A DNA stretch of 64,000 nt. Source: Aquabacterium olei (lineage in GTDB: Bacteria; Pseudomonadota; Gammaproteobacteria; Burkholderiales; Burkholderiaceae_C). A model generated the notes under the pieces. That model saw only the letters and a list, made by a program, of their open reading frames with translations, was not told the DNA's origin and ran no database searches. Of this stretch, positions 39,245 through 47,960 are shown one piece after another. A program made the translations under genes and the position numbers. Position 1 is the first letter of the stretch. Every line of letters starts with the position of its first letter. The DNA lies in assembly GCF_003100395.1 (NCBI RefSeq), contig NZ_CP029211.1, positions 62,001-126,000 on the forward strand, given 5' to 3'.

Positions 39245-40833
39245 ACGCCATCCTGCAGTCGCAGCCCGACGAAGCGGGCAGCCTGGAAGCGGCCGTCGCG
39301 GCCGATGTGGATTCACCGCTCAACTGGCGGCTGTGCTGGGGCCAGTGGCCGCTGGCCAGCGCCTTGCGGCTGAAGGTGGTGGTGGCGCAGGACGGGACCG
39401 GGGCGTTCTGGGCTTTGTCGGCCGGGGCGCCGCAGCCGCTGCACCGGGAGCTGCTCACGCGCTCGGTGGGCCAGCCGGTGCGCTGGCGCACGCTGGATGA
39501 AGAGACGCTGGGGGTGCTGCTCGCGCGGGGTGAGCAGGCCTTTGAAGCGCGCGGCGTGTTCGTGCACCAGGCGACCGACGGAGGGACGCGTGAAGACGGC
39601 CAGCCTCATGCTCTGTCGGTGGAGGCGATCAGCCGTCAGAGCAGCCCGGTCATCCGGCTGCTGGACGCGACCCTGTTCGACGCGCTGAAGGCCCAGGCCA
39701 GCGACCTCCACCTGGAATCGACGGCCACGGGCATGGTGATCCGACATCGCCTGGACGGCGTGATGATCCGCGTGGGCGAAGTGCCTTCCCGGGAGGTGGC
39801 CGAGCAGTTGGTGTCCCGCCTGAAGGTGATGGCCGAGCTGGACATCGGCGAGCGCCGCCTGCCGCAGGACGGGCGCTTCAAGCTGCGCGTGCTGCAGTCG
39901 GCCGATGTGGGCGAGCGGGATGTCGATTTCCGCGTGTCCATCATGCCCAGCAGCTTTGGTGAAGACGCCGTGTTGCGGATTCTGGACCGGTCTCGCCTGA
40001 CTGAGGAGGCTCAGTCGCTGAGCCTGGAAGGCCTCGGCTTTGATGCGCAGGACAGCGCGGTGGTGCGGGCGTTGGCGCGCAAGCCCTACGGCATGCTGCT
40101 GGTGACCGGCCCGACGGGCAGTGGCAAGACCACGACGCTGTACGCCGTCGTTCAGGAGATCAACGACGGGACGGACAAGATCATCACCATTGAAGACCCG
40201 GTGGAGTACCAGCTGGGCGGGGTGGTGCAGATTCCGGTGAACGAGAAGAAGGGCCTCACCTTTGCGCGCGGCTTGCGAAGCGTCCTGCGCCACGACCCGG
40301 ACCGGGTGATGGTGGGCGAGATCCGGGACGCCGAGACGGCCCAGATTGCCTCACAGGCTGCCCTGACGGGGCATTTGGTCCTGTCCACCATCCACGCCAA
40401 CAATGTGTTCGACGTGGTGGGCCGCTTCATGCACATGGGGGTGGACCTCTACAACATGGTGTCGGCGTTGAACGGCGTGGTGGCGCAGCGGCTGATGCGG
40501 CGCCTGTGCACACAGTGCGCAGCGCCCTGCCCGCCCGACGCGGCGGCGCTGCGTGCGGCGCACCTGCCACCCGACACCGCCGGCCACTTCCATCGCGCGG
40601 TGGGGTGTCCGGCTTGCCGGGGCACCGGCTACCGCGGCCGCAAGGCCATCACCGAGATCCTGTTGATGGACGACACCCTGCGCGACCTGATCGTGGCGCG
40701 GGCCCCGCTCACGCAGATCAAGGGCCATGCGCGGTCTCGCGGCACCCGGTTGCTCCGGGAGTCGGGCCTGGCGTGCGTGCTGCGCGGCGAGTCGACGCTG
40801 GACGAGTTGCAGCGCGTGACGCTGGCGGAGTAG
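39241..40833 (+). CDS. gspE: Assembly ATPase, GspE/PilB-like
   Basis: A 530-residue secretion ATPase. Walker A GPTGSGKTTTLYA is near residue 290, the Asp box IITIEDPVEYQL and Walker B DPDRVMVGEIRDAETA follow, then the His box LVLSTIHANN. A tetracysteine zinc motif (CTQCAAPC...CPACRGTGY) sits before the C-terminus, as in GspE and PilB. The GTG at 39241 overlaps the gspF stop by four bases. It powers pseudopilus assembly from the cytoplasm. Confidence 0.94.
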   Translation: MNAILQSQPDEAGSLEAAVAADVDSPLNWRLCWGQWPLASALRLKVVVAQDGTGAFWALSAGAPQPLHRELLTRSVGQPVRWRTLDEETLGVLLARGEQAFEARGVFVHQATDGGTREDGQPHALSVEAISRQSSPVIRLLDATLFDALKAQASDLHLESTATGMVIRHRLDGVMIRVGEVPSREVAEQLVSRLKVMAELDIGERRLPQDGRFKLRVLQSADVGERDVDFRVSIMPSSFGEDAVLRILDRSRLTEEAQSLSLEGLGFDAQDSAVVRALARKPYGMLLVTGPTGSGKTTTLYAVVQEINDGTDKIITIEDPVEYQLGGVVQIPVNEKKGLTFARGLRSVLRHDPDRVMVGEIRDAETAQIASQAALTGHLVLSTIHANNVFDVVGRFMHMGVDLYNMVSALNGVVAQRLMRRLCTQCAAPCPPDAAALRAAHLPPDTAGHFHRAVGCPACRGTGYRGRKAITEILLMDDTLRDLIVARAPLTQIKGHARSRGTRLLRESGLACVLRGESTLDELQRVTLAE

Positions 40834-40835
40834 GC

Positions 40836-41642
40836 ATGTCGTCTTCTTTCTCACAAGAGGTCGGGCAAGCTGGCTGGGTCGCTCAGTGGGTGAGCCAGGC
40901 GTGGCGCCGAGCCCGCGGTCAGGCCCGCACGGTGTGGCGAGCCGAGGCCGTCTGGCTGGGGCCCGGTGCGCGGGCCCTGAGACGGCCTGCCGAGACGGCA
41001 GGCACGGGCGACGGGGCCATGGCCATGCCGGACTTGACCGACATGCTGAGCGCATGGCACGACTGGTGTGCGGCCCACCCCGGGGCGCGTTGCGAGTTGG
41101 CCTTGTCTGGCCATTGCTTTCTCACGCTGGTGGGGCCCGATGCGGGGCGCGAGGCGCAGGACCGCATCGACGCGGCCTGCGACGCCTGGGCACAGGCCAC
41201 CGGCATGTCGCCGGTGCAACTGGTGGACGAGCTGGTGTGGCGGGCCTTGCCCGGCGATGGGCCCTCGCTGGTGTGCGGGCTGCCGCGCCGTGTTCTGGAC
41301 GAGCTGCTCGACATCGCTTCCCGGCATGGCGTGCGCATCGAGCGCCTGGTGCCCTGGTGGGTGCCGCCGGCGCAGTCGTGGTCGGACACGGTGATCGCCG
41401 CGTCCGGGGGGGCGGTGACCTGGGTGGCGAGCGAGCCGGGCCTGAGGACGGTGTGGCAATGGCAGGCGGGCACGGACACGACGCCGCCGGCCTGGTCGGT
41501 CTGGTCCGAGCGGCAGGACGTGTGCGCGGACGGGCTGGGGCATGAACCCGGCATCGACCTGTTGCAACGGATGGGTGTGGACGCCGACACCTGCCTGATC
41601 AGCGGTCGGCTGCCGCCGTTTGCCGCGGGAGATGCGCCGTGA
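40836..41642 (+). CDS. PilM/GspL-cytoplasmic-domain-like protein
   Basis: A 268-residue protein without a membrane segment. Position in the operon (directly after the ATPase and before two bitopic proteins) and segments such as CELALSGHCFLTLVGP and LDIASRHGVRIERLVPWW fit a degenerate actin-like PilM or GspL cytoplasmic domain that couples the ATPase to the inner-membrane complex. Similarity is weak and the assignment rests mostly on gene order. The ATG comes 2 bases after the gspE stop and the stop overlaps the next GTG. Confidence 0.6.
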   Translation: MSSSFSQEVGQAGWVAQWVSQAWRRARGQARTVWRAEAVWLGPGARALRRPAETAGTGDGAMAMPDLTDMLSAWHDWCAAHPGARCELALSGHCFLTLVGPDAGREAQDRIDAACDAWAQATGMSPVQLVDELVWRALPGDGPSLVCGLPRRVLDELLDIASRHGVRIERLVPWWVPPAQSWSDTVIAASGGAVTWVASEPGLRTVWQWQAGTDTTPPAWSVWSERQDVCADGLGHEPGIDLLQRMGVDADTCLISGRLPPFAAGDAP

Positions 41643-42268
41643 CGCGGTGGTCCTTCCTGCATGTGAGGCCCGCCTGGGTCGATGCCATCGACTTTGTGGG
41701 CCCGCGGCGCCGTGCGAGTGTCTGGGGTTGGGCCCTGCTGGGTGTCGGGCTGTTGATGGCCTTGCAAGTGTGCGACGAGGTGGCCTCGCTGCAGCAGGCA
41801 CAGGCCGACACGCAGGCGGAAGGCCAGCGTCTGGGGCGCGCTGTGCGCAAGGCCGAGCTCTCTGCACGCCTTGAGATGCAAGCGCCCACGGGCTCATCGA
41901 CTGGCCAGGCGCGGTCCGCTGCGCCGCAGATGTCGCGCAGCGAATGGCGGCACGCCGCCGAGATGGCCGAGGTGCTGGCGCACGACTGGTTGGCCACGCT
42001 GGATGGTGCCGACGAGCGGGCAACCCGCGCGCGGGTCGTCCTCACCGGGTTGAGGCTGCAGGTCGGGCGTGCCGAAGGGGCGGGCGAGGCGGGTGCGGCG
42101 CAGCTGCAGGCGGCTGTCCCGGACGACCGCACGGCGCTGCGGTGGGTGGACAGTCTGGGGCCACAGGCCCAGCTGCGGGGGCGCCAGCGACTGCCCCAAC
42201 CGGTGTCCGACGGGCAAGGCGAGCATGTGTGGCGGGTGGACGCCACATGGCCGGAGGCGGGGCGATGA
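41639..42268 (+). CDS. PilN-like inner-membrane assembly protein
   Basis: A 209-residue bitopic protein: about 28 cytoplasmic residues, one membrane helix (WGWALLGVGLLMALQVC), a coiled coil (EVASLQQAQADTQAEGQRLGRAV) and a periplasmic domain. This is the PilN/GspL C-terminal layout. The usual INLLP motif of PilN is not recognisable, so the call is architectural. It starts with GTG overlapping the preceding stop and overlaps the next gene by four bases, implying strict stoichiometric translation. Confidence 0.6.
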   Translation: MTRWSFLHVRPAWVDAIDFVGPRRRASVWGWALLGVGLLMALQVCDEVASLQQAQADTQAEGQRLGRAVRKAELSARLEMQAPTGSSTGQARSAAPQMSRSEWRHAAEMAEVLAHDWLATLDGADERATRARVVLTGLRLQVGRAEGAGEAGAAQLQAAVPDDRTALRWVDSLGPQAQLRGRQRLPQPVSDGQGEHVWRVDATWPEAGR

Positions 42269-42843
42269 AGGTGTTGCGAGATGCATGGGCCTTGCTGGGG
42301 CTGCCCGGCGCCGCGGGCATCGTTTTCATCGGGGGGGCGTTGTGGGCCCAGTCCACGCTGATGCCGGCACAGCAGGCCGAAGTGGATCAGGCCGCATCCG
42401 ACAACCGGGCGTTGCGTCATCGTCTGCAGACGGTGTCTGCCTCACGTACGACAGCGGGTGCCGAGACGAGCGGCCCGAAGGCGCCCGCTGCGCCCGAGGC
42501 CGCGTGGGCGCTGCTCTGGCAATCCCTGCCGGTGCAGGCCGATCGGGTGGCGTTGCAGGACGGTGTGCTGCAGTGCGCCGCCCGCGAAGGCTTGCAGATC
42601 GACAGTCTGCAATACCGTGGCGAGCGCGTCCCCATCACCGGGGCAGAGGGCCTGTGGCGCCAGCGGATGGCGATGCCGATACAGGGGCCGTACAGCGCGG
42701 TGCGCCGATGGGTTGCGTGCCTGCAGCCGATGCCGTCCGTGGGGATCGATGCCTTGACGCTGGAGCGGCGTGATCCCGCCAGCGACATGGTGCAGGCTCA
42801 GGTCAGCGTGTCGCTGTGGTGGCGCCTGGCGGGGAGACCGTGA
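42265..42843 (+). CDS. PilO/GspM-like inner-membrane assembly protein
   Basis: A 192-residue bitopic protein with an N-terminal membrane helix (GLPGAAGIVFIGGALWAQSTL), a coiled segment (QQAEVDQAASDNRALRHRLQ) and a ferredoxin-like periplasmic domain ending in ALTLERRDPASD followed by VSVSLWWRL, as seen in PilO and GspM. It should pair with the PilN-like neighbour. Its ATG overlaps the preceding stop (ATGA), and its own stop shares one base with the next ATG (TGATG). Confidence 0.65.
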   Translation: MKVLRDAWALLGLPGAAGIVFIGGALWAQSTLMPAQQAEVDQAASDNRALRHRLQTVSASRTTAGAETSGPKAPAAPEAAWALLWQSLPVQADRVALQDGVLQCAAREGLQIDSLQYRGERVPITGAEGLWRQRMAMPIQGPYSAVRRWVACLQPMPSVGIDALTLERRDPASDMVQAQVSVSLWWRLAGRP

Positions 42844-43460
42844 TGCGGCAGCCGTTGATGTGGGTGCTGGCGGTGGTGCTGGGGCTGACCCTCTGGCTGT
42901 CGATGCAGGACGATGACGCGGCGTTGCCGGCGGCGCGCCAGCGCGATCCCGCCGCGGCCCGTGGTGACGGCCGGCCGCCCGCCCCGGGCGCCGAGCCGGC
43001 CGTGGACCGACCCGGCAATGAACGTCCTGGCCCCGAGCGGGCGCGTGCAGCGGCTGGCACAGCTTCGGCACCGTCTGCGGACGATGCCCGCCTGCTGGCT
43101 GCGGTGGTGCGCTGGCAGCATCGGGTGGCTGCGTCGGGTCCGGCGCCGGGCCAGACGCCGGGCAGCGCCTGGCGGGCGGTGGTTCCGCCGCCTCCGCCGC
43201 CCCCACCCGAGACCGCGCCCCCGCCCCCGCAGGCGCCCCCCTTCCCTCACCGCTGGATCGGCCGCTTCGAAGACACGGTGAACGCGGCTTCGGCGCCGCG
43301 TGCGCGGCAACGCGCCATCGTGGCCGGCCCCGTGTCGACCTGGGTGGTGTCCGAGGGCGAACTGATCGAAGGTCAGTGGCGGGTGGACCGCATCGAAGAC
43401 CGAACCTTGCGTCTGACCTACATGCCGCTGATGCAGGCCCAGACGACCACGATGAGATGA
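42843..43460 (+). CDS. PilP/GspC-like periplasmic linker protein
   Basis: A 205-residue protein with a short N-terminal membrane anchor (LMWVLAVVLGLTLWLSM), a long Pro/Ala/Arg-rich disordered linker including a run of prolines at about 114-128, and a small C-terminal beta domain (HRWIGRFEDTV...AIVAGPVSTWVVSEGELIEGQWRV) that resembles the homology region of GspC/PilP. It would bridge the inner-membrane complex to the secretin N-domains. The secretin gene overlaps its stop. Confidence 0.65.
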   Translation: MRQPLMWVLAVVLGLTLWLSMQDDDAALPAARQRDPAAARGDGRPPAPGAEPAVDRPGNERPGPERARAAAGTASAPSADDARLLAAVVRWQHRVAASGPAPGQTPGSAWRAVVPPPPPPPPETAPPPPQAPPFPHRWIGRFEDTVNAASAPRARQRAIVAGPVSTWVVSEGELIEGQWRVDRIEDRTLRLTYMPLMQAQTTTMR

Positions 43461-45682
43461 ACATGAAGCTGTGTGTGATGTCCCCGATGCCGGCCCGCCG
43501 GACGCTGCTGGCCGTGGCGCTCGCTGGCCTGGTCGCGCTCGGCGCGTGTACCACCCCCGTGGTGAGGCAGGCCCAGGATCTGGCGAGGGCGGGGCAGCAT
43601 GAGGCCGCAGCGACCTTGCTGCAATCGGCCATTGCGGCCACGCCGGGCGATTCGTCCGTGCGGCAGGCCTGGTTCCAGCAGCGGGAGATGGCCGTGTCGC
43701 AGCTGGCGGTGCAGGCCGAGAAGGCGCGTCAGGCGGGGCGTGTGGACGAGGTGGCCGATGTGCTGCGCCGGATGCAGGCGGCCGCGCCGGAGCACCCACG
43801 GACGGCCGCCCTGCGCGACGAAGTGAGCCGACGCCAACGTCAGCAGCGCCTGATGACCGAGGCACAGGCTGCCTTTGATGCGCAGGCCGCGGAGCGCGCA
43901 GAAGCTGCGCTGCGCGCCTTGCTGGCCGAGGACCCGGCCCGTTCGGATGCCCGTGCCCTGCTGGCCCGCATCCAGTCGGCACGGGAAGCGCAGACGCGGG
44001 TGCAGTCCACCCGAGCGCTGGCATCGGCCACGCAGCCCGTGACGCTGGAGTTCCGCGACGCGCCGCTGAAGAACGTGTTCGAGGCCTTGTCGCGGGCGGC
44101 CGGCCTCAACTTCGTGTTCGACAAGGACGTGCGCAGCGAGGCGAAGGTGACGCTGTTCCTGCGGCAGACGCTGGTCGACGAGGCCTTGCGCGTGATCCTG
44201 AGCACCCAGCAGCTCGGGGCCAAGCTGCTGAACGACAACACGGTGCTGGTGTTCCCCGGCACGCAGCAAAAGCAGCGCGATCTGCTGGACACGGTCACCC
44301 GCTCGTTCTACCTCGTCAATGCCGACCCGAAACAGGCTCAGACGCTGATCCGCACGATCGCCAAGACCCGCGATGTCTTCGTGGACGAACGCCTCAACCT
44401 GCTGGTGGTGCGCGACACACCGGAGGTGATGCGGATTGTCGAGCGGCTGGTGGAAAACCTGGACGTGCCGGATCCGGAGGTGATGCTGGAGCTGGAGGTG
44501 CTGGAGGTGTCGGCCAAGGATGTGGACCAGCTTGGCCTGAGTTGGCCGTCCACCGCAAGCTACGGCGTGCCCGACAGTGTGGCCGCCATCACCTCGTTGA
44601 CCGACTTGCGCTGGAGCACGGCGAACCCGTTGGCGCTGGCCACGCTGAAGGCCACCCGCGGTGCCACCAACCTGCTGGCCAACCCCAAGATTCGAGCGCG
44701 CAACCGCGAAAAGGCCAAGATCCTGCTGGGCGAGAAGCTGCCCGTCTTCACGACCACCAGCACTGCCAACGTCGGCGTCACGTCGTCGGTCAGTTACATC
44801 GACGTGGGCCTGAAGCTCGACATCGAGCCCCAGGTGCAGCTTGACGGGGACGTGACGATGAAGGTCGCGCTCGAGGTCAGCAGCGTCACCGACAAGACGA
44901 CGCGCAACGACGGCTCCCTGGCCTACCAGGTGGGCACGCGGCAGGCCTCGACCACCTTGCGCCTGCGCGATGGGGAGACCCAGGTGCTGGCCGGCCTGCT
45001 CAATGACTCCGAAAGCCGCAGCGCGACGGGCATTCCGGGGTTGATCGACGTGCCGCTGCTGCGCCATCTGTTCGGTACCGTGTCCAACACGCGGGACAAG
45101 ACCGAGGTGGTGCTGCTGGTCACGCCCCGCGTGCTGCGCAACATCGTGCAGCCGGCGTCGGCGTCGGCCCTCATGCCCTCGGGCACCGAGGCTCAACCGG
45201 GCGCGGTGCCCTTGATGCTGAGACAGGGGGACGCGCGAGGCACCACCGGGCGCGGTGGCGTGCCGGGAGCGCCTGCGGGCCAGCGCGATGATCCGTCGGG
45301 CGCGGCCTCCCGAGGCGGCGTGGTGGCCGAGCCGGCCCAGCTGTCGGGGCCGGAGGAGGTGATGCCGGGGGCCACGTTCTCGGTGTCCGTGCGCAACAAC
45401 GGTGCCGTGCCGTTGTCGGCCAACCTGCTGGTGGATCTGAGCGTGGTCGAGCCCGTCGGCGCCACGAAGACGGGAGGGTTGGGCGTGGCGCTGCAGGGCC
45501 AGGAACAGGTGACCCTGACCTTCAAGGTGCGGGAAGACGTGCGCCAGGCCGACACGGAGATCGGGCTGGATCTGGGTGGCACGCCGCTGAAGATGCGCGT
45601 GAGAGGTGGCACGGTGACCCCGGCATCGGCCGGGCCGGCGGTGCCGCAGGACGACCCGGCCGATGCAGACCATGAACGTTGA
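43457..45682 (+). CDS. gspD: Outer-membrane secretin lipoprotein with N-terminal repeat region, GspD/PilQ-like
   Basis: A 741-residue secretin. A lipoprotein signal (LVALGAC, acylated Cys) is followed by about 170 residues of helical, tetratricopeptide-like repeats, then an STN/N0-type domain (VTLEFRDAPLKNVFEALSRAAGLNFVF, in part), an N1-like domain (FVDERLNLLVVRDTP) and the secretin core with LANPKIRARNREKAKILLGEKLP and RDKTEVVLLVTPRVL. About 150 residues extend beyond the core, including a Gly/Arg-rich linker and a small Ig/cohesin-like domain (MPGATFSVSVRNNGAVPL). It forms the outer-membrane gate; TPR-bearing secretins are known in MSHA-like and related systems. Confidence 0.9.
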   Translation: MNMKLCVMSPMPARRTLLAVALAGLVALGACTTPVVRQAQDLARAGQHEAAATLLQSAIAATPGDSSVRQAWFQQREMAVSQLAVQAEKARQAGRVDEVADVLRRMQAAAPEHPRTAALRDEVSRRQRQQRLMTEAQAAFDAQAAERAEAALRALLAEDPARSDARALLARIQSAREAQTRVQSTRALASATQPVTLEFRDAPLKNVFEALSRAAGLNFVFDKDVRSEAKVTLFLRQTLVDEALRVILSTQQLGAKLLNDNTVLVFPGTQQKQRDLLDTVTRSFYLVNADPKQAQTLIRTIAKTRDVFVDERLNLLVVRDTPEVMRIVERLVENLDVPDPEVMLELEVLEVSAKDVDQLGLSWPSTASYGVPDSVAAITSLTDLRWSTANPLALATLKATRGATNLLANPKIRARNREKAKILLGEKLPVFTTTSTANVGVTSSVSYIDVGLKLDIEPQVQLDGDVTMKVALEVSSVTDKTTRNDGSLAYQVGTRQASTTLRLRDGETQVLAGLLNDSESRSATGIPGLIDVPLLRHLFGTVSNTRDKTEVVLLVTPRVLRNIVQPASASALMPSGTEAQPGAVPLMLRQGDARGTTGRGGVPGAPAGQRDDPSGAASRGGVVAEPAQLSGPEEVMPGATFSVSVRNNGAVPLSANLLVDLSVVEPVGATKTGGLGVALQGQEQVTLTFKVREDVRQADTEIGLDLGGTPLKMRVRGGTVTPASAGPAVPQDDPADADHER

Positions 45683-46160
45683 CCCCCGGCCCGCAGCGTC
45701 GCGCGGCTTCACGCTCATCGAGATGATCGTCGTCGTGATGATTGCCGGGATCCTGGCCAGCGCGGCCATGCCGTTGGCGGCCCTGCACAAGCGCCGTCAG
45801 CAGGAGACGGAACTGCGTGAGGGCCTGCGCACCCTCCGTTCGGCGCTCGATGCCTATCACCGGGCGTGGGAGCAGGGGCGCATCGAAAAGCGCAGCGATG
45901 ACACCGGCTGGCCCCCTTCGCTGGACGTTCTGGTAACGGGCGTGCCGGATGCCAGCAACCCGAAAGGCGTGCGCATTTACTTTCTGAGGCGCCTGCCGCG
46001 CGACCCGTTTGCGTCGCCCGATGTGCCGGCCGAGCGCACGTGGGGACTGCGCAGCTATGCCAGCCCGCCCGACGCGCCCATGCCGGGCACCGATGTGTTC
46101 GACGTTTACGTCCGCACGCCGGGAACCGGCCTGGACGGCACGCCGTACCGATCATGGTGA
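45663..46160 (+). CDS. Pseudopilin (GspG/H type)
   Basis: A 165-residue prepilin-like protein with RGFTLIEMIVVVMIAGILAS (Glu at +5 after the cleavage Gly). The soluble domain contains a helix of Arg/Glu-rich composition and the late motif LPRDPFASPDVPAERTWGLRSYAS, close to the RDPWG region of GspG-type pseudopilins. ATG 45663 lies inside the secretin gene end; ATG 45672 is an alternative. It probably forms part of the pseudopilus. Confidence 0.85.
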   Translation: MQTMNVDPRPAASRGFTLIEMIVVVMIAGILASAAMPLAALHKRRQQETELREGLRTLRSALDAYHRAWEQGRIEKRSDDTGWPPSLDVLVTGVPDASNPKGVRIYFLRRLPRDPFASPDVPAERTWGLRSYASPPDAPMPGTDVFDVYVRTPGTGLDGTPYRSW

Positions 46161-46552
46161 GACGCACCCGCATGCCAGGCCAGCGAGGCTTCACGCTGAT
46201 CGAGCTGATCGTGGTGTTCGCGATCATCGCCCTGCTGGCCAGCCTCGCTACCCCACGCTACCACCGCACGGTGGACCAGGCTCGTGAAGTGAGCCTGCGG
46301 ACCTCGCTCAACGTCATGCGCGACGCCATCGACAAGTACGCAGCGGACCGGGGACAGTATCCGGAGTCGCTCGACGAGCTGGTCCAGCGGGGCTACCTGC
46401 GGCAGATCCCCGAAGACCCGTTGACCGGCTCCCGCCACAGCTGGCAGATGCTGCCGCCGCCTGCGGACAGCGCGGTGGCCGGGGGCATGGCCGATGTGCG
46501 CAGTGGTGCGACCGGGCGTGGCCAGAATGGCCTTCCGTATGGACAGTGGTGA
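46154..46552 (+). CDS. Pseudopilin (GspG type)
   Basis: A 132-residue prepilin-like protein: RGFTLIELIVVFAIIALLAS with Glu at +5, then a mature helix and DRGQYPESLDELVQRGYLRQIPEDPLTG, the usual GspG mid-domain, and a short C-terminus. Its ATG overlaps the preceding stop by seven bases. Together with its neighbours it gives the operon three pseudopilins with a conserved Glu5 and one without. Confidence 0.88.
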   Translation: MVRRTRMPGQRGFTLIELIVVFAIIALLASLATPRYHRTVDQAREVSLRTSLNVMRDAIDKYAADRGQYPESLDELVQRGYLRQIPEDPLTGSRHSWQMLPPPADSAVAGGMADVRSGATGRGQNGLPYGQW

Positions 46553-46992
46553 GGTGCAGGGTGCGGCGAGCTCGTGGGTTCACCTATGTGTTGCTGCTGT
46601 GGTGGGTGGCCATCGGTGGCTTCATGCTGGCCGCGGCGGGCCGCTCCTGGCAGATGGATGCGCGGCGGCAGGCGGACACCGAGCTTCAGTGGCGCGGTGA
46701 GCAGATCCGCGCTGCACTGACTTCGTACAGCCAGGTGCCGGTGGCCGAAGGCGTCCGGCGTCTGCCCCTGCGGCTGGAGGATCTGCTGGAGGATCAGCGC
46801 ACCGGCCAGACCGTGCGTCACCTGCGGCGCGTCTGGCCAGATCCCGTGACCCGGGGGGAGTGGGGCCTGCTTCGCCAGCCGGGAGACGGCGCCATCGTGG
46901 GCGTCTTCAGCCTGTCGACTCAGCGCCCGCTGCTGGCGCCGGCCGGCATCGAGAGCTACGCGGCGTGGCGGTTCGACATCACCGCACCTTGA
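46549..46992 (+). CDS. Atypical minor pseudopilin-like protein lacking Glu5
   Basis: A 147-residue protein with a prepilin-like start RARGFTYVLLLWWVAIGGFMLAA. The residue at +5 is Leu rather than Glu, a trait known from GspK-type tip pseudopilins. The rest is a small alpha/beta domain (LPLRLEDLLEDQRTGQTVRHLRRVWPDP) resembling the PEDPLTG region of the other pseudopilins. Start codon: GTG at 46549 overlaps the previous stop (GTGA); GTG at 46561 is the alternative. It ends the operon; no hairpin terminator is evident in the 96 bases that follow. Confidence 0.7.
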   Translation: MRCRVRRARGFTYVLLLWWVAIGGFMLAAAGRSWQMDARRQADTELQWRGEQIRAALTSYSQVPVAEGVRRLPLRLEDLLEDQRTGQTVRHLRRVWPDPVTRGEWGLLRQPGDGAIVGVFSLSTQRPLLAPAGIESYAAWRFDITAP

Positions 46993-47088
46993 GACACGTT
47001 GTGTACCGATCTCGACATGCCGTTCACAGAAGTCAACAAATCGTCATCGGCGCTCCCTATGCTGCCGTGAATTCTTCACACGGCCGCC

Positions 47089-47958
47089 ATGCAACCCAAC
47101 CCCTTCGCGCCGGAGCAGTCCGAGTACCTGCTGCGTGTCATGGAAGGCGCGCCTCAGGTGTGCCGCAGACACCAGTTCTTTGTGTGGAGCCAGGGCGACC
47201 TTCAGCGCTGGCTGCCTCACACGATCGCGCTGTGCGGCGCGTATGACCGCGAAACCCGCGCCCTGTCGTTTGACCTGTTCAACAGCCTGCCGATGCCGGC
47301 CGACATCATCGTCGGCTTGCTGGACGGGCGGTCGGTGCTGATTCAGCAGGCGCTGCACGTCTGGCAAAGAGGGCAGCAGCAGGCAGTCCGGGTGGGCATC
47401 CCCACGCCCGCGGAGTTGCAGGAGGGGTCGTTGGGTGCGCGCCTTCGCGATGTGGGCTACCGGCAGATGCTGGTGCATGGCACGACGCGGCCCGGGCGCT
47501 TGGACGAGCTGGAAAGCCTCTTCATCCTGATGCGCCATGAGGCCGAATACGACGATTTCGCCGTGGCCTCCTTCGGCATGCTGCTGCCGTGTCTGCACCT
47601 GACGTATCAGCGTGTGGCGGTGACCGAGCGCTTGATCTCGCCATCCCGCGATGTGCCCGCCGGCATGGACCTGGCCATCGGCCACCTGACGGGGCGCCAG
47701 CCGGCCATCACCGAACGGGAACGGGAGATTCTGCGTTGGGTGCGCGATGGCATGAGCAACCAGCAGATCGGCGAGCAACTGGGCATCAGCGGACTGACTG
47801 TGAAGAACCACGTGCAGAAGATCCTGCGCAAGCTGGGCGCGGCCAACCGGGCTCAGGCTGTGGCGAAGGCGATGAGCATGAATGCGCTCGGCGCCACACA
47901 GGGCAGCGCGGACGCGATGCCATTCAGGGATGCAACAGACCCTCGCTCTTCGGTGTGA
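47089..47958 (+). CDS. epsA: LuxR-type regulator, EpsA-like (PEP-CTERM/exopolysaccharide associated)
   Basis: A 289-residue protein. The N-terminal 180 residues (NSLPMPADIIVGLLDGRSVLIQQ, LRDVGYRQMLVHGT) have no classical autoinducer pocket and resemble EpsA, the regulator that accompanies exosortase/PEP-CTERM and exopolysaccharide loci. The C-terminal LuxR helix-turn-helix is ITEREREILRWVRDGMSNQQ, then GISGLTVKNHVQKILRKLGA. A tail of about 30 residues follows. Its neighbours, an ankyrin protein and a PEP-CTERM protein, agree with the assignment. No exosortase gene is in this window. Confidence 0.7.
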   Translation: MQPNPFAPEQSEYLLRVMEGAPQVCRRHQFFVWSQGDLQRWLPHTIALCGAYDRETRALSFDLFNSLPMPADIIVGLLDGRSVLIQQALHVWQRGQQQAVRVGIPTPAELQEGSLGARLRDVGYRQMLVHGTTRPGRLDELESLFILMRHEAEYDDFAVASFGMLLPCLHLTYQRVAVTERLISPSRDVPAGMDLAIGHLTGRQPAITEREREILRWVRDGMSNQQIGEQLGISGLTVKNHVQKILRKLGAANRAQAVAKAMSMNALGATQGSADAMPFRDATDPRSSV

Positions 47959-47960
47959 CG

